A DNA stretch of 64,000 nt from DUQX01 sp050948825. GTDB lineage: Bacteria; Bacillota; Dethiobacteria; DTU022; UBA8154. The translations under genes and the position numbers were made by a program. Below, piece by piece: positions 16,974 to 26,110 of the stretch. Numbering within the stretch: position 1 is the first letter of the stretch; every line of letters starts with the position of its first letter. A model generated the notes under the pieces. The model worked only from the letters and a program-made list of their open reading frames with translations, did no database searches and was not told the DNA's origin. The stretch covers positions 609,525-673,524 of the forward strand of contig JBMNEO010000003.1 in the NCBI GenBank assembly GCA_050948825.1, written 5' to 3'.

Positions 16974-17426
16974 TCTTATTATTTTAAAACAGCGGTAAAG
17001 CTGTTCCAGTAAAATTAACCTGGCCAGGCGATGGGGAAAGGTAAGATCGGAAAGCGAGAGACAGAGGTCTCCTCTTTTTTTTATGCTGTAAGCCAGCCCG
17101 TCCGGCCCACCAATAATAAAGTCAAGCTTGCTTTTTCCTTCAATCATCAATCTTTCAAGGTAATAGGCCAATTCTTCAGAACGCATTTTCTTACCATCCG
17201 CATCCAGCACTATTGAATAAGCGTCGTTTCTGATATATTTCTCAATTCCTTCTGCTTCTTCAAGGAGGGCTGCAGACGGAGAGCTGTCTTTCCCCCCCGA
17301 CTTCCCCTCCTGCAGCTCAATGACGCTAATCCGCGCATAAGGTTTCAACCTGATCAAATAATGCTCAATACCTCTTTGATAGAAATGCTCCTTTATTTTT
17401 CCCACGGCGATTATTTGAATATTAAT
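16953..17426 (-). CDS. rlmH: 23S rRNA pseudouridine-1915 N3-methyltransferase RlmH
   Basis: SPOUT-class methyltransferase that acts on helix 69 of 23S rRNA in the assembled ribosome. The knot region LDFIIGGPDGL and the C-terminal LILLEQLYRCFKIIRGEPYHK are diagnostic. The first usual start codon in frame is GTG 17405, which would remove conserved residues and has no ribosome-binding site. Upstream, the frame encodes INIQIIAVGKIKE, matching the family N-terminus, with ATT at 17424-17426 in the start position and GGGGTG seven bases before it. I therefore propose an AUU start, giving 157 residues (family about 159). Its 3' end is the insertion site of the cassette on its left. Confidence 0.9.
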   Translation of the reverse strand: MNIQIIAVGKIKEHFYQRGIEHYLIRLKPYARISVIELQEGKSGGKDSSPSAALLEEAEGIEKYIRNDAYSIVLDADGKKMRSEELAYYLERLMIEGKSKLDFIIGGPDGLAYSIKKRGDLCLSLSDLTFPHRLARLILLEQLYRCFKIIRGEPYHK

Positions 17427-17463
17427 CGGCTAACACCCCATTTTCTAAAATGATCTTTTCAGA

Positions 17464-18405
17464 TTATTCCCTAGGCCGCATTTTATATGGTTCTTCGCTG
17501 AGCACCTCCAGCATAGAAGGGAGGATACCACTGATATCCTGCCTGGATTTCAGCAGTTTAAACAACTTCCGGTGATCTTTCCCTACCGCCAAAACGGGCA
17601 CAGGATTGATAGTATGTATTTTAACATTCAGGTTTTCCAGGTTGCCATGATCGCTGGTTACTAAAACAAGTTCTTTTTCCGGATCAATACTTTCCACAAC
17701 AGAGCCCAAAAACGTATCCAGTTTGTTCACCACTTCCGCAGCTTTGGCAAAATCGGCGGTGTGGCCGGCAATATCCGACGCAAAATACTCATACAAAGTA
17801 AGGTCATAGCCCCGTGAAATCTTAACCAGCCTTTTGCCGGCCTCTTGTGGTGAAACAAGCGGAACATCATAACCTCTTTCTCTTAAGAAATGGTTTGTAA
17901 TATCCATATTTACTGCATTGCCGTTGTTAAGATCATCAAAATTGCGGAATTGTAAACCGGCATAATAATTTATTAGGGTCGAACATGAAAAATGTCTTTT
18001 ATCCCCAGAAATCAATTTATGAAAAAATTCCGGGCGATAGGAATTTGCAAATGTTCCTTTTAACGATCTGGCATGTAACTGTCGAAACATCCCTTTCTCG
18101 AAAAGGATTTTTTTCAAGCTGCGATTTGGAAAAGCGCGCAAATGGCGACCCAGATATTTTGCAGCATTAACTCCGGTAAAAAGAGTTGTCTGGCCTGTTG
18201 CGCTCTGGGGAAGCCCTTCAACTCCCAGGGTAGCATCCAGGCCCAATAGCGAAGCCTGGCCAAATTCTTTTTCGGCAGCCTCCCTGGTAAGGGAACTCCC
18301 TTCCAGTATTTTGGTAATAAACGGTGTGTTGTTTACAAAAAAGGGGTTGCTTTCATCTTTTGGCCCCAGCCCGAGGCCATCAATAAAAATAAATATGACT
18401 GACAT
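17464..18405 (-). CDS. Alkaline-phosphatase-superfamily metalloenzyme (iPGM-like)
   Basis: A protein of about 313 residues related to the metal-binding core of cofactor-independent phosphoglycerate mutase and phosphopentomutase. The N-terminal metal site FIFIDGLGLG, the catalytic-type segment LPQSATGQTTLFTG and the C-terminal VTSDHGNLEN are all visible. It lacks the large insert domain of true phosphoglycerate mutase, so the function is likely different and unknown. The frame opens at 18426, but ATG 18405 has a GGGGGGA ribosome-binding site eight bases upstream. It lies just upstream of rlmH on the same strand and may be transcribed with it. Probably cytoplasmic, as no signal peptide is seen. 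Confidence 0.75.
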   Translation of the reverse strand: MSVIFIFIDGLGLGPKDESNPFFVNNTPFITKILEGSSLTREAAEKEFGQASLLGLDATLGVEGLPQSATGQTTLFTGVNAAKYLGRHLRAFPNRSLKKILFEKGMFRQLHARSLKGTFANSYRPEFFHKLISGDKRHFSCSTLINYYAGLQFRNFDDLNNGNAVNMDITNHFLRERGYDVPLVSPQEAGKRLVKISRGYDLTLYEYFASDIAGHTADFAKAAEVVNKLDTFLGSVVESIDPEKELVLVTSDHGNLENLNVKIHTINPVPVLAVGKDHRKLFKLLKSRQDISGILPSMLEVLSEEPYKMRPRE

Positions 18406-18510
18406 TAAAAAAATCCCCCCGGACATACGCCCATAAGACCCGCAGCCCGATAAAAAAATCGGTTTATTGCAGCATCCTTATATGTTGATGCGCTCATTAA
18501 AGACAACAAT

Positions 18511-18542
18511 GGGGACATCCTCTGATAAGGAGATATGTCCCC
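18511..18542. repeat. Intergenic inverted repeat GGGGACAT / ATGTCCCC
   Basis: Perfect 8-base arms at 18511-18518 and 18535-18542, with a further CTC/GGAG pairing towards the loop TGATAA. It lies between htrA and the metalloenzyme gene. No T run follows on the minus strand, so an intrinsic terminator is not certain; it resembles a dispersed palindromic repeat unit. Confidence 0.55.
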
Positions 18543-18605
18543 AAACCTTAACTCTTTCGCCTTTGAACTGTTGATGGCAATAAATTTTAGAACTACAAGC
18601 CGAGA

Positions 18606-19763
18606 TCAGGGCATTTTATCCAGCGTTACTTCCAGTTCTAATTGACTTTTTTCCCTGTATACGGTTAATGTTACTTTTTGACCAACGTTATACTGGTAAA
18701 TCAATTGCTGCAGTTCTGAAGTATTGGTAACCCTATCCCCCTCAAGGGCAACAATAATATCCATCGGCTCCAGCCCCGCCTTTTCAGCAGGGCTTCCCGC
18801 TACTTTTTCCATTACTATTACGCCGTAATCAACATCAAGTCCCAGCTGCCTGGCTTCCAGGCGCGTTAAATTTCTTGTAGTGATACCGATCCAGGGCCTG
18901 ATCACCCTCCCATTTTCTATGAGATCTTCCGCTATCTCCCTCACTGTATTACTTGGAATTGCAAACCCCATTCCTTCAACACCGGTTATTTTAATTTTAG
19001 CCGTATTAATCCCGATTAACTTGCCGTTGATATTTACCAGCGCACCGCCGCTATTGCCATCATTAATCGCAGCATCTGTCTGGATAAAGGTAAATTTTTG
19101 CCCCTGGATAGTGATAGAACGCTCACGGGCGCTGACCACTCCCAGGGTTACGGACTGCTGGAAATCCAGCCCCAGCGGGTTACCGATGGCAATAGCCGGT
19201 TCACCGGCACGCAATTTTTCTGAATTAGCAAATTCTGCGGCTGGAAGCCCTGTTTTATCAATTTTGATCACGGCCAAATCTGTCGGAGGGTCCGCCCCGA
19301 TGATCGTTGCGGTGAATTCCTCTCCAGAGCCAAGGGTAACAACCAGCTCCTCTGCATTTTCAATAACATGATAGTTCGTAACAATATACCCGTCACTGCC
19401 GATAATAACCCCTGATCCGGTTGCCCTCTCCTGAAGGCTGCTTTGTCCCCAAAAATCAAATACAATCCCATAATTGCTTATCCCTACCACAGAAGGAGTC
19501 GCCTTTTCTACAGCATCAACCACAGCTAAATGATACTGCGCGGTATCCGGAAAAGTGCCGCCTTCGTTCTCCCGGTTTTCTTCTCCAGGCAAGGGAGCAA
19601 GTGGATTCTCATTATTTTCTTCCGCCCGCAGATTTTTCATAAAAGAATTTAAAAAAAATACAGCCAAAAACAGCGCCAAAATAACCCCTGCGACAATAAC
19701 AGTTCTCCTCAAGGGAGAGCGTCTTCTAGACTCTTCATTAAAATCGTCATAAAAACTCATCAT
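18606..19763 (-). CDS. htrA: HtrA/DegP-like membrane-anchored serine protease
   Basis: Trypsin-type protease with a C-terminal PDZ domain, 385 residues, acting outside the membrane in protein quality control. One N-terminal membrane segment (TVIVAGVILALFLAVFFLNSF) anchors it. The catalytic triad is His in NYHVIE (about 129), Asp in TDLAVI (about 161) and Ser in GNSGGAL (about 234). The PDZ part spans about residues 290-380 (AGLEPMDIIVALEGD). It starts MMSFYDD with GGGGCGGTG upstream. An htrA gene between walRK-yycHI and rlmH is the common Firmicutes arrangement. In Bacillus the equivalent genes answer to cell-wall stress regulators; regulation here is not visible. Confidence 0.92.
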   Translation of the reverse strand: MMSFYDDFNEESRRRSPLRRTVIVAGVILALFLAVFFLNSFMKNLRAEENNENPLAPLPGEENRENEGGTFPDTAQYHLAVVDAVEKATPSVVGISNYGIVFDFWGQSSLQERATGSGVIIGSDGYIVTNYHVIENAEELVVTLGSGEEFTATIIGADPPTDLAVIKIDKTGLPAAEFANSEKLRAGEPAIAIGNPLGLDFQQSVTLGVVSARERSITIQGQKFTFIQTDAAINDGNSGGALVNINGKLIGINTAKIKITGVEGMGFAIPSNTVREIAEDLIENGRVIRPWIGITTRNLTRLEARQLGLDVDYGVIVMEKVAGSPAEKAGLEPMDIIVALEGDRVTNTSELQQLIYQYNVGQKVTLTVYREKSQLELEVTLDKMP

Positions 19764-19823
19764 CAGTACACCGCCCCTAATTATGAAAATAAGATTATTC
19801 GCAAGCTTTTTACCTAATATATC

Positions 19824-20480
19824 CTATTCAGCGCCTAAACTTTCTTTACCTCGCAGATGACAGGTATCATTAAACAACCGTATGCGCTTTTTCCTTTTAA
19901 AATCTTCTTCAAGAATTGTAAGGGAAGCAGGACTAAAAGAAAAGGGCCAATTTTTTCCTGGATCATAACCCAAAAAATATAGAGTAAAAGCCTGTAAAAA
20001 GCGGCCATGGCTTACAACGATTATCGGCAAGGATTTTGAATTTCTTTTTTCAAAAGCAGACAAAAACAGGTAAAAACTTCTCACCCGCCTGAAAAGGCTC
20101 AACATCCCTTCCGCTCCAGGAACCTTTGTATGGTGAAAATCCCGCTCAAGCTGACTTAATAGCAAAGGATGTCTTTCACCGATTTCTTTTCTGGTAAGCC
20201 CTTGTATAATCCCCCAGTCATATTCTTGCAGCAAAGGAGAATAAACAGGGATCGGGGTTCGTATTTGAGTAGCGATAATTTGCGATGTTTCTTTAGCACG
20301 TAGTAGATTGCTGCTAAAAAAAGCATAAAAAGGCTGGTTTCTTAACCGATAAGCAAGCAAGGATGCTTCTTTTTTGCCTAACAGGCTTAAGGAAAAATCC
20401 AGCCTTCCCTGTATTCTGCCCTCCAGGTTGGCATTTGTAACGCCATGGCGAATAAGCCAGAGTTCCATTTTCATCACCAT
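19824..20480 (-). CDS. Histidine phosphatase (phosphoglycerate mutase-like)
   Basis: A phosphatase of the histidine acid/phosphoglycerate mutase superfamily with about 218 residues. The nucleophile motif LIRHGVTNAN is at about residues 8-17, the acid/base region is DWGIIQGLTRKE, and the second histidine is in VVSHGRFLQAF. Relatives include alpha-ribazole phosphatase and broad-specificity sugar phosphatases, and the sequence does not tell which. The exact start is uncertain, as three ATG or GTG codons lie within the first five positions (MVMKM). It sits between murA and htrA, where it is not a standard member, so its link to the cell-wall genes is only positional. Confidence 0.8.
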   Translation of the reverse strand: MVMKMELWLIRHGVTNANLEGRIQGRLDFSLSLLGKKEASLLAYRLRNQPFYAFFSSNLLRAKETSQIIATQIRTPIPVYSPLLQEYDWGIIQGLTRKEIGERHPLLLSQLERDFHHTKVPGAEGMLSLFRRVRSFYLFLSAFEKRNSKSLPIIVVSHGRFLQAFTLYFLGYDPGKNWPFSFSPASLTILEEDFKRKKRIRLFNDTCHLRGKESLGAE

Positions 20481-20537
20481 AAGTGCTTAACATACTATGC
20501 CAAAATGCAACAAAATATTGCCTGGGAAATATTTTTT

Positions 20538-21800
20538 CTACTTTTGTTGTATTCTGCGCTCAATATTTACCCCAAGCAACTTAAAGCGTTCCTCTATTTT
20601 TTCGTATCCCCTGTCAATATGCTCTACGCCCTCAAGACGAGTCTCCCCTTTAGAAATTAGACCGGCGATAATAAAGGCCGCTCCTCCTCTTAAATCTAAA
20701 GCTTTTACTGGAGCACCGCTTAATTCATGCCCCCCCTCAATTATTGCCGTCCTGCCACCAAGCTTAATCTTTGCACCCATCTTCCTTAGTTCACATAAAT
20801 GATTAAAACGCTCCTCAAATACATTTTCAGTTACAAAACTGGTGCCGCCGGCCTGAGTTAACAGCACTATCATAGGGGCCTGCAGATCCGTTGGAAAACC
20901 GGGATAGGGAAAGGTTTTAACATCCGCCGGAGATAACCTGCTGTTTCCTTTAACCCGCACCCAGTCCGGCCCCACTTCAACGTCATTACCCACTTCCTTT
21001 AATTTGGCAATGATCGAATCGAGATGTTTGGGTATTACATCTGCTACAAGCGCCTCTCCCCGTGTCGCAGCGGCAGCTATCATAAAAGTTCCTGCCTCGA
21101 TACGATCGGGGATTACACTGTGCTCTGCCTGCCCAAGTTCCGGCACCCCTTGAATTTTTATTACATCGGTACCTGCACCAACAACCTGTGCTCCCATGGC
21201 ATTTAGGAAGTTGGCCACATCTACAATCTCGGGTTCCCTGGCAGCATTTTCTATTACCGTCTTCCCTTCAGCACGGGCAGCAGCCAGCATGATATTGATC
21301 GTGGCTCCAACGCTAACTACATCTAGATATATATGCGTACCCATTAATCTTCTGGCCTTAATTTTCACTATACCATGCTTTAGTTCAACCTCTGCTCCCA
21401 GAGCCGTGAAACCCTTAACATGTTGATCGATAGGGCGCGGGCCCAAATTACAGCCCCCGGGCAGGGGGATCTCTACCTGGCTAAAACGGCCCAGCAATGA
21501 ACCCATGAAATAGTAGGAAGCACGAAACTTATTAACAATCGATGGGGGCGGGCAAAAGCTATTTACCCTCGAGGAATCAATGCTTACAGAGCGTTTTCCG
21601 GTAGAGGTTACAACAGCACCAAGGGATTGCAATATTTGAATTATTTTATCAATATCAGTGATTTTTGGCAAATTATCAACCTCTACAGTCCCCCGGGTAA
21701 GCAATGCCGCCGGCAATATAGCCACTGCAGCATTTTTTGCACCGTTAATCTGTATTGTGCCATTAATTTGCTGTTTGCCTTTTAATAGAAGGTATTCCAC
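20538..21800 (-). CDS. murA: UDP-N-acetylglucosamine 1-carboxyvinyltransferase MurA
   Basis: Catalyses the first committed step of peptidoglycan synthesis, transfer of enolpyruvate from PEP to UDP-GlcNAc, in the cytoplasm. The 420 residues match the family. Lys22 in INGAKNA and the loop cysteine Cys117 in PGGCNLGPRPID are both present; that cysteine is the fosfomycin target, so the enzyme should be of the sensitive type. The C-terminal part carries TENVFEERFNH and the LRGGAAFIIAGL block. It lies directly below the walRK-yycHI operon on the same strand, which suits its place in the cell-wall regulon. Many Clostridia have two murA copies; only one is in this window. Confidence 0.95.
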   Translation of the reverse strand: MEYLLLKGKQQINGTIQINGAKNAAVAILPAALLTRGTVEVDNLPKITDIDKIIQILQSLGAVVTSTGKRSVSIDSSRVNSFCPPPSIVNKFRASYYFMGSLLGRFSQVEIPLPGGCNLGPRPIDQHVKGFTALGAEVELKHGIVKIKARRLMGTHIYLDVVSVGATINIMLAAARAEGKTVIENAAREPEIVDVANFLNAMGAQVVGAGTDVIKIQGVPELGQAEHSVIPDRIEAGTFMIAAAATRGEALVADVIPKHLDSIIAKLKEVGNDVEVGPDWVRVKGNSRLSPADVKTFPYPGFPTDLQAPMIVLLTQAGGTSFVTENVFEERFNHLCELRKMGAKIKLGGRTAIIEGGHELSGAPVKALDLRGGAAFIIAGLISKGETRLEGVEHIDRGYEKIEERFKLLGVNIERRIQQK

Positions 21801-21877
21801 TAAATTGTGCCTCCTTAAGTATCTGCTTCTGGCAATGATCTTTTATACTGCCGATAATTCCCGGATTTAGAAAATAG

Positions 21878-22780
21878 CTACCTTTCTAAATTGCCCGTGA
21901 AAGCATTGATATAATATACTTCGCCATTATCAAGGCGAATCCTCCATACGGGAGGAATTTCCCATCGTTCAGCATCGTATTCCTGACTGTAGTAGCCCAG
22001 TGAAAAATCAATTATACTTGTTTCCTGAGTTCCTCCTTTATAAGCTTCTATTAAACGCAATAGCGCTGTCGTGGGGGGTATAACTTCCCGTTTTTGTTCG
22101 GCAAAACCAACAGGTTCAAGACAATATAGATAACACCCCTCCGGCTTTAGCCCGTGCATAAAAAGCTGAAAATACCCTGCATAGAGCGGAAACCCGTCAT
22201 ATTCCTGCCTGAAATTCAACACAGGGCCTTTCTGGCTCATCTGTGAATAATCATAAATAAAACTGCTCATAAAGGAAATACCTTCAATACCTTTCTGTGC
22301 CGATTGCAATATTTTTTCCATACTATTATTATCATTGTTATAATGGGGATTAATTTTCCCCGTTGTTTTAATTGATATTGATCCTTCCTTACGTACTATC
22401 ATTTCGTATTCCCCAAAGGTATATTCCGTAAAATCCCTCTTCTCATCTTCCGCTTCGCTGAAAGCCTCTTCGGCAACAACAGGGATATCTGCATTATTCC
22501 ATTCCCCGAACAACTTCCACAATTCATCAACAATATCCTCAACTTGAAACTGAAATGGTTCTACAACCAGGTGAGCAACCTGCATGCCACCTTTTGGCAG
22601 TGGAACATCCAGGGAAAGGTTTACTTCTTGAAGAGCTATCTCAAGACGTGATAATTCTTCGTTTCGGCCAAAGGAACCCAATCTCCCTCTACCCTCATCC
22701 TCCAATATCTGATACAACAAGAAAAAGTTGAGAAACAAAAATGTAATAATTAGTACTGTTTTAGCCTTGGATAGATCCAC
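21878..22780 (-). CDS. yycI: WalRK regulatory protein YycI
   Basis: Membrane-anchored regulator of the WalK sensor kinase. It begins with a short cytoplasmic lead and one membrane helix (TVLIITFLFLNFFLLYQIL, about residues 8-26), followed by an extracytoplasmic domain of about 270 residues with paired beta-strand repeats and a C-terminal YINAFTGNLER of PepSY-like character. In Bacillus YycH and YycI form a complex with WalK in the membrane and modulate its activity. Sequence conservation in this family is low, so the name rests on architecture plus position after walR-walK-yycH. Length 300 residues, near the family norm. Confidence 0.8.
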   Translation of the reverse strand: MDLSKAKTVLIITFLFLNFFLLYQILEDEGRGRLGSFGRNEELSRLEIALQEVNLSLDVPLPKGGMQVAHLVVEPFQFQVEDIVDELWKLFGEWNNADIPVVAEEAFSEAEDEKRDFTEYTFGEYEMIVRKEGSISIKTTGKINPHYNNDNNSMEKILQSAQKGIEGISFMSSFIYDYSQMSQKGPVLNFRQEYDGFPLYAGYFQLFMHGLKPEGCYLYCLEPVGFAEQKREVIPPTTALLRLIEAYKGGTQETSIIDFSLGYYSQEYDAERWEIPPVWRIRLDNGEVYYINAFTGNLER

Positions 22781-22878
22781 AATATCACCTCACAAATCCC
22801 TTCAACTTCTATCTGCAGATTGCCATTGAGCCTGCAACCATTCGAGAAATAAATGCATTTTCAAAGGGCTATTATAAA

Positions 22879-24312
22879 TCACAACGGATCCAGAGTGACC
22901 CAGTGAAGGTATTTTTTCTCCATTCCTTGAAAATGTACCGACCATGCAGGTATGGCTTTTTCAACTTTCCCCGCCACGGGAGGTATATAATAAACAGGTT
23001 CCAATGCCAGCAGAACGGGGGCGTTTTCTTTAAAAAACTGTTCGTTGAGGGATAATATCCGGTATAGTACCTCATCGTAGGGACGAAAAGGCATTTTTCC
23101 CGAAATATCTTCCCCGGCAAGACAAATATTTCTCCGGTAAAATGATACCCCCTGATCATTTATCTCCATTTCGCAACCTGTTTGCTCACCTTTGAAGGCC
23201 AATCCATCGTAAATTGTCCCCCACAATAGCCTGTAGCTTCTCCCTCTATTTTCAACCTCTTCTAAATAAGTATCAGAAGGCCATCCCCCGTACAGGCTTA
23301 TACTCTCGGCACCCTTTTGCAGCGCATGGCTATAAGAAATATTGCCCAGATTCCTTTCCAGCCTTGGAAAAGCAAACTCCACTAAACCTGATGGATAAAT
23401 GCGGAGCCCCTTTTCCCCGTCAGTATAATATAGAGCCCCGTCCCGCTCTTCAATAAGCCTCGCCAGTGACAAATCAATAAAAAAGGCCCTTACAAGTTGT
23501 TCATGATCAATCTCTTCTTCTTTCAACCTGACTTCAGCGGCCTGAATATCTCCTTCAGGGACGTATATTTCCCCCCTGGTTTCTATTTCCCAGCTCAATT
23601 GTTGTTCATCACTATCTTTTATATCTCCGCCATTCCCCGGGGCTATTCCAACATCATCCGCTTCCTTTTCATTTACCTCACCTGCTTCATTCTTTACGCC
23701 ACCTTCATTATCCTCATCACGGGGTAAAGCCAGTTCAATTACTGGTGGCAATAACTTATGGGTATTATCTAACACAGGTAACAAAACCCTCTGCAAATCT
23801 TCAGTTCGGCCCAGGGGTAAAAGAAAATTTTCCTCCCCAACAAAAATAACATATATCAACTCCTCATCCCAAAGGAACACAGCTCTTTCGAAGGTTATAT
23901 CCTCAAAAACAGATGTACCTGTCATAAATATCAGTGGCATGGACGGTTCAAAATTATAAACAAGCCTGGATGAAAATGTCGCCGTTAAACCCTCAAGATC
24001 ACTTTTACTGATATTTTTTGCATTATTAAGCTCAACATTTTCTTTTATAATATTTAAACTCTTGCTCCACAGCCGTTCAAACCCCCTGCTGCCACGACGG
24101 TAAAGATGTATGCTGCGGTCATTATCATAGAAAATAATCTGTGCAGGCTTGATAATCCCGGAGGACGCAGGCGGTGCGGTAAAAAAGGCCTCCTCATAGT
24201 GGGGCATCGATTCTTCCTCCAGGGGAGGCTGGCCAAACCAAAGCCTGTACGTTAAAAACATACTTGAAATAATCAGAAACAAAAGCATTGCACTTTTAAT
24301 TTTTTCAAACAA
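22879..24312 (-). CDS. yycH: WalRK regulatory protein YycH
   Basis: Partner of YycI in control of WalK. One N-terminal membrane helix (IKSAMLLFLIISSMFLTYRLWF) is followed by a large extracytoplasmic domain. An acidic, low-complexity insert (NEAGEVNEKEADD, at about residue 205-230) separates two halves. The frame is open to 24381, but this would overlap walK widely; I prefer TTG at 24312, preceded by AAGGGGTGG that overlaps the walK stop, giving 477 residues and a normal short lead before the helix. Assignment is by architecture and gene order. It is immediately downstream of walK, so it is likely co-transcribed and possibly coupled. Confidence 0.8.
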   Translation of the reverse strand: MFEKIKSAMLLFLIISSMFLTYRLWFGQPPLEEESMPHYEEAFFTAPPASSGIIKPAQIIFYDNDRSIHLYRRGSRGFERLWSKSLNIIKENVELNNAKNISKSDLEGLTATFSSRLVYNFEPSMPLIFMTGTSVFEDITFERAVFLWDEELIYVIFVGEENFLLPLGRTEDLQRVLLPVLDNTHKLLPPVIELALPRDEDNEGGVKNEAGEVNEKEADDVGIAPGNGGDIKDSDEQQLSWEIETRGEIYVPEGDIQAAEVRLKEEEIDHEQLVRAFFIDLSLARLIEERDGALYYTDGEKGLRIYPSGLVEFAFPRLERNLGNISYSHALQKGAESISLYGGWPSDTYLEEVENRGRSYRLLWGTIYDGLAFKGEQTGCEMEINDQGVSFYRRNICLAGEDISGKMPFRPYDEVLYRILSLNEQFFKENAPVLLALEPVYYIPPVAGKVEKAIPAWSVHFQGMEKKYLHWVTLDPL

Positions 24313-24325
24313 AGCGCACCACCCC

Positions 24326-26110
24326 TTAGGCCTCCAGCAGCGGAAGGCTGAATGTAACCTCAGTCCCCTTTTCCAATTCACTTTTCAAATATATGGAACC
24401 GCCATGTGCTTCAACGATTTGCTTGGCTATGGGCAAACCCAACCCGGTTCCGCCTGAATCTCTTGATCTGGTTTTATCCACCCGGAAAAACCTCTCAAAA
24501 ACTCTATCCACTTCTTTTCCGGGGATTCCTATTCCCGTATCTTTCACCGTTACCCATACAAAATTGTATTTAGTTAAAATGCTTACTTTGATCTCTCCGC
24601 CTTCCGGAGTATATTTGATCGCATTGTCAATAAGATTAAGCAGCACCTGGCGAATTTTATCCTTGTTTAGCAATACCATAACCTTTCTCCTTGGCAAATA
24701 ATCGTGCAGGTCAATACCCTTGGATCGGCACTCCAGCTCTACTTGAGCCAATACCTCAGCTATCAGCGAGATCACGTCGGACTTTTCCCTCAACCAGTTT
24801 GTTTCATGATAATCCATTTGAGAGAGAACCAGCAGATCTTTTACCAGTTTAACCATACGGTCTGTTTCTTTATCAACAACCTCCAGAAAACGCAAGCGCA
24901 CTCCCGGATCATCCTGTGCGCCGTTCAGAAGCGTTTCTACATAATTTTTAATGGTTGTTAACGGCGTTCTTAATTCATGAGAAACATTGGCTACAAATTC
25001 CTGTTGCAGGCGGGAAAGGATTCTTTCCCTGGTAACATCATGCAGGACAACCAGCATCCCCTGGGGATTACCGTCCTCTTTAAAGGGTGCAAAGTATACT
25101 TGCAACGTTTTTCCCTCTTCATCTCCCATCTGCACTTCTTTAATTGAGGGGCTGGTCTGCTGGAGAAGCTGGGGCAACTCTTCGGGATTTATTAAGTTGC
25201 CAAGGATTTCCTCCCCCGGCAATCCCAGCTCCACCCGGTTGCCCGATCGCTTTAAAAGCTGCCTTGCTGCAGGGTTCAGGTGAATTGCCTTACCTTCCCT
25301 GTTTAAGGCTACAATACCATCGGTCATATAATTTAAGATCGCTTCAACCTTGTTTTTCTCCGTAGAGATTTCTTTCAATGTATCCTGGAGCCTGATCGTT
25401 AAAAAGTTGAACATTTTCCCCAGTTCACCAATTTCATCCTGTGAACGCACCTCAATTAGCTGGGAAAAATCGCCCCCTGCCATGGCGGCTGCCCTTGATG
25501 TTACCTCCCTGATCGGAGAAGTTATTGTCCTGGCCAGTAAAAAACCGATTACCACGGCTATACCGAGCACAACTAACCAGCCGGTAATTAGCATAAGCTT
25601 TATTTCTCTCAAGGTAAGGTAAATATGCTCCAAAGAGCCCCTCAAAATAACAACGCCGACCACCGACGACGTACTTTTAATGGGCAGAGCAATTAAATAA
25701 TACCGCTTTCCGGTTTCCGGATCAGCGCGGACTGCCTCAACTCTATTTCCACTAAGGGCTAGAAGGATATCATCTTGAATCACGCGCTCTCCCAGCAAAG
25801 AAAAAGATCTCTGCTCCGGCCCACCCAGCAAACGTCCGTGACGATCGAGAACCATAGTCTCGGTCCCCTGCATGCTCCCGCCAAATTCAGCTATCAGCGT
25901 GGAGATAAGTTCGCCCTGCTGCTCCTCTTCAACCAGATAGCGGCGTATAAAACTGCCCAGGAGCTCCCCCTGCGCGATCTGGCTGCTTGCATAATTACGC
26001 AGATAATAATCCTCAAGGGATTTAACAAGATATACGCCGCTCAACTGCATGGCGAACAAAATTAACAGGGAATATAGAATTACTATTTTCCCCTGCATGC
26101 CTGATCGCAT
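24326..26110 (-). CDS. walK: Sensor histidine kinase WalK
   Basis: Membrane sensor kinase of the essential cell-wall two-component system, 594 residues. Domains in order: first membrane helix (KIVILYSLLILFAMQLSGVYLV), an extracytoplasmic sensor of about 130 residues, second helix (LMLITGWLVVLGIAVVIGFLLA), HAMP, a PAS domain (about residues 258-360), the phospho-acceptor helix VANVSHELRTPLTTIKNY, and an ATP-binding domain with NLIDNAIKYTPEGG, DTGIGIP and GTGLGLPIAK. It phosphorylates WalR. Its ATG overlaps the last base of walR, so translation is coupled. The layout with a single extracytoplasmic domain and cytoplasmic PAS is as in Bacillus WalK. Confidence 0.93.
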   Translation of the reverse strand: MRSGMQGKIVILYSLLILFAMQLSGVYLVKSLEDYYLRNYASSQIAQGELLGSFIRRYLVEEEQQGELISTLIAEFGGSMQGTETMVLDRHGRLLGGPEQRSFSLLGERVIQDDILLALSGNRVEAVRADPETGKRYYLIALPIKSTSSVVGVVILRGSLEHIYLTLREIKLMLITGWLVVLGIAVVIGFLLARTITSPIREVTSRAAAMAGGDFSQLIEVRSQDEIGELGKMFNFLTIRLQDTLKEISTEKNKVEAILNYMTDGIVALNREGKAIHLNPAARQLLKRSGNRVELGLPGEEILGNLINPEELPQLLQQTSPSIKEVQMGDEEGKTLQVYFAPFKEDGNPQGMLVVLHDVTRERILSRLQQEFVANVSHELRTPLTTIKNYVETLLNGAQDDPGVRLRFLEVVDKETDRMVKLVKDLLVLSQMDYHETNWLREKSDVISLIAEVLAQVELECRSKGIDLHDYLPRRKVMVLLNKDKIRQVLLNLIDNAIKYTPEGGEIKVSILTKYNFVWVTVKDTGIGIPGKEVDRVFERFFRVDKTRSRDSGGTGLGLPIAKQIVEAHGGSIYLKSELEKGTEVTFSLPLLEA

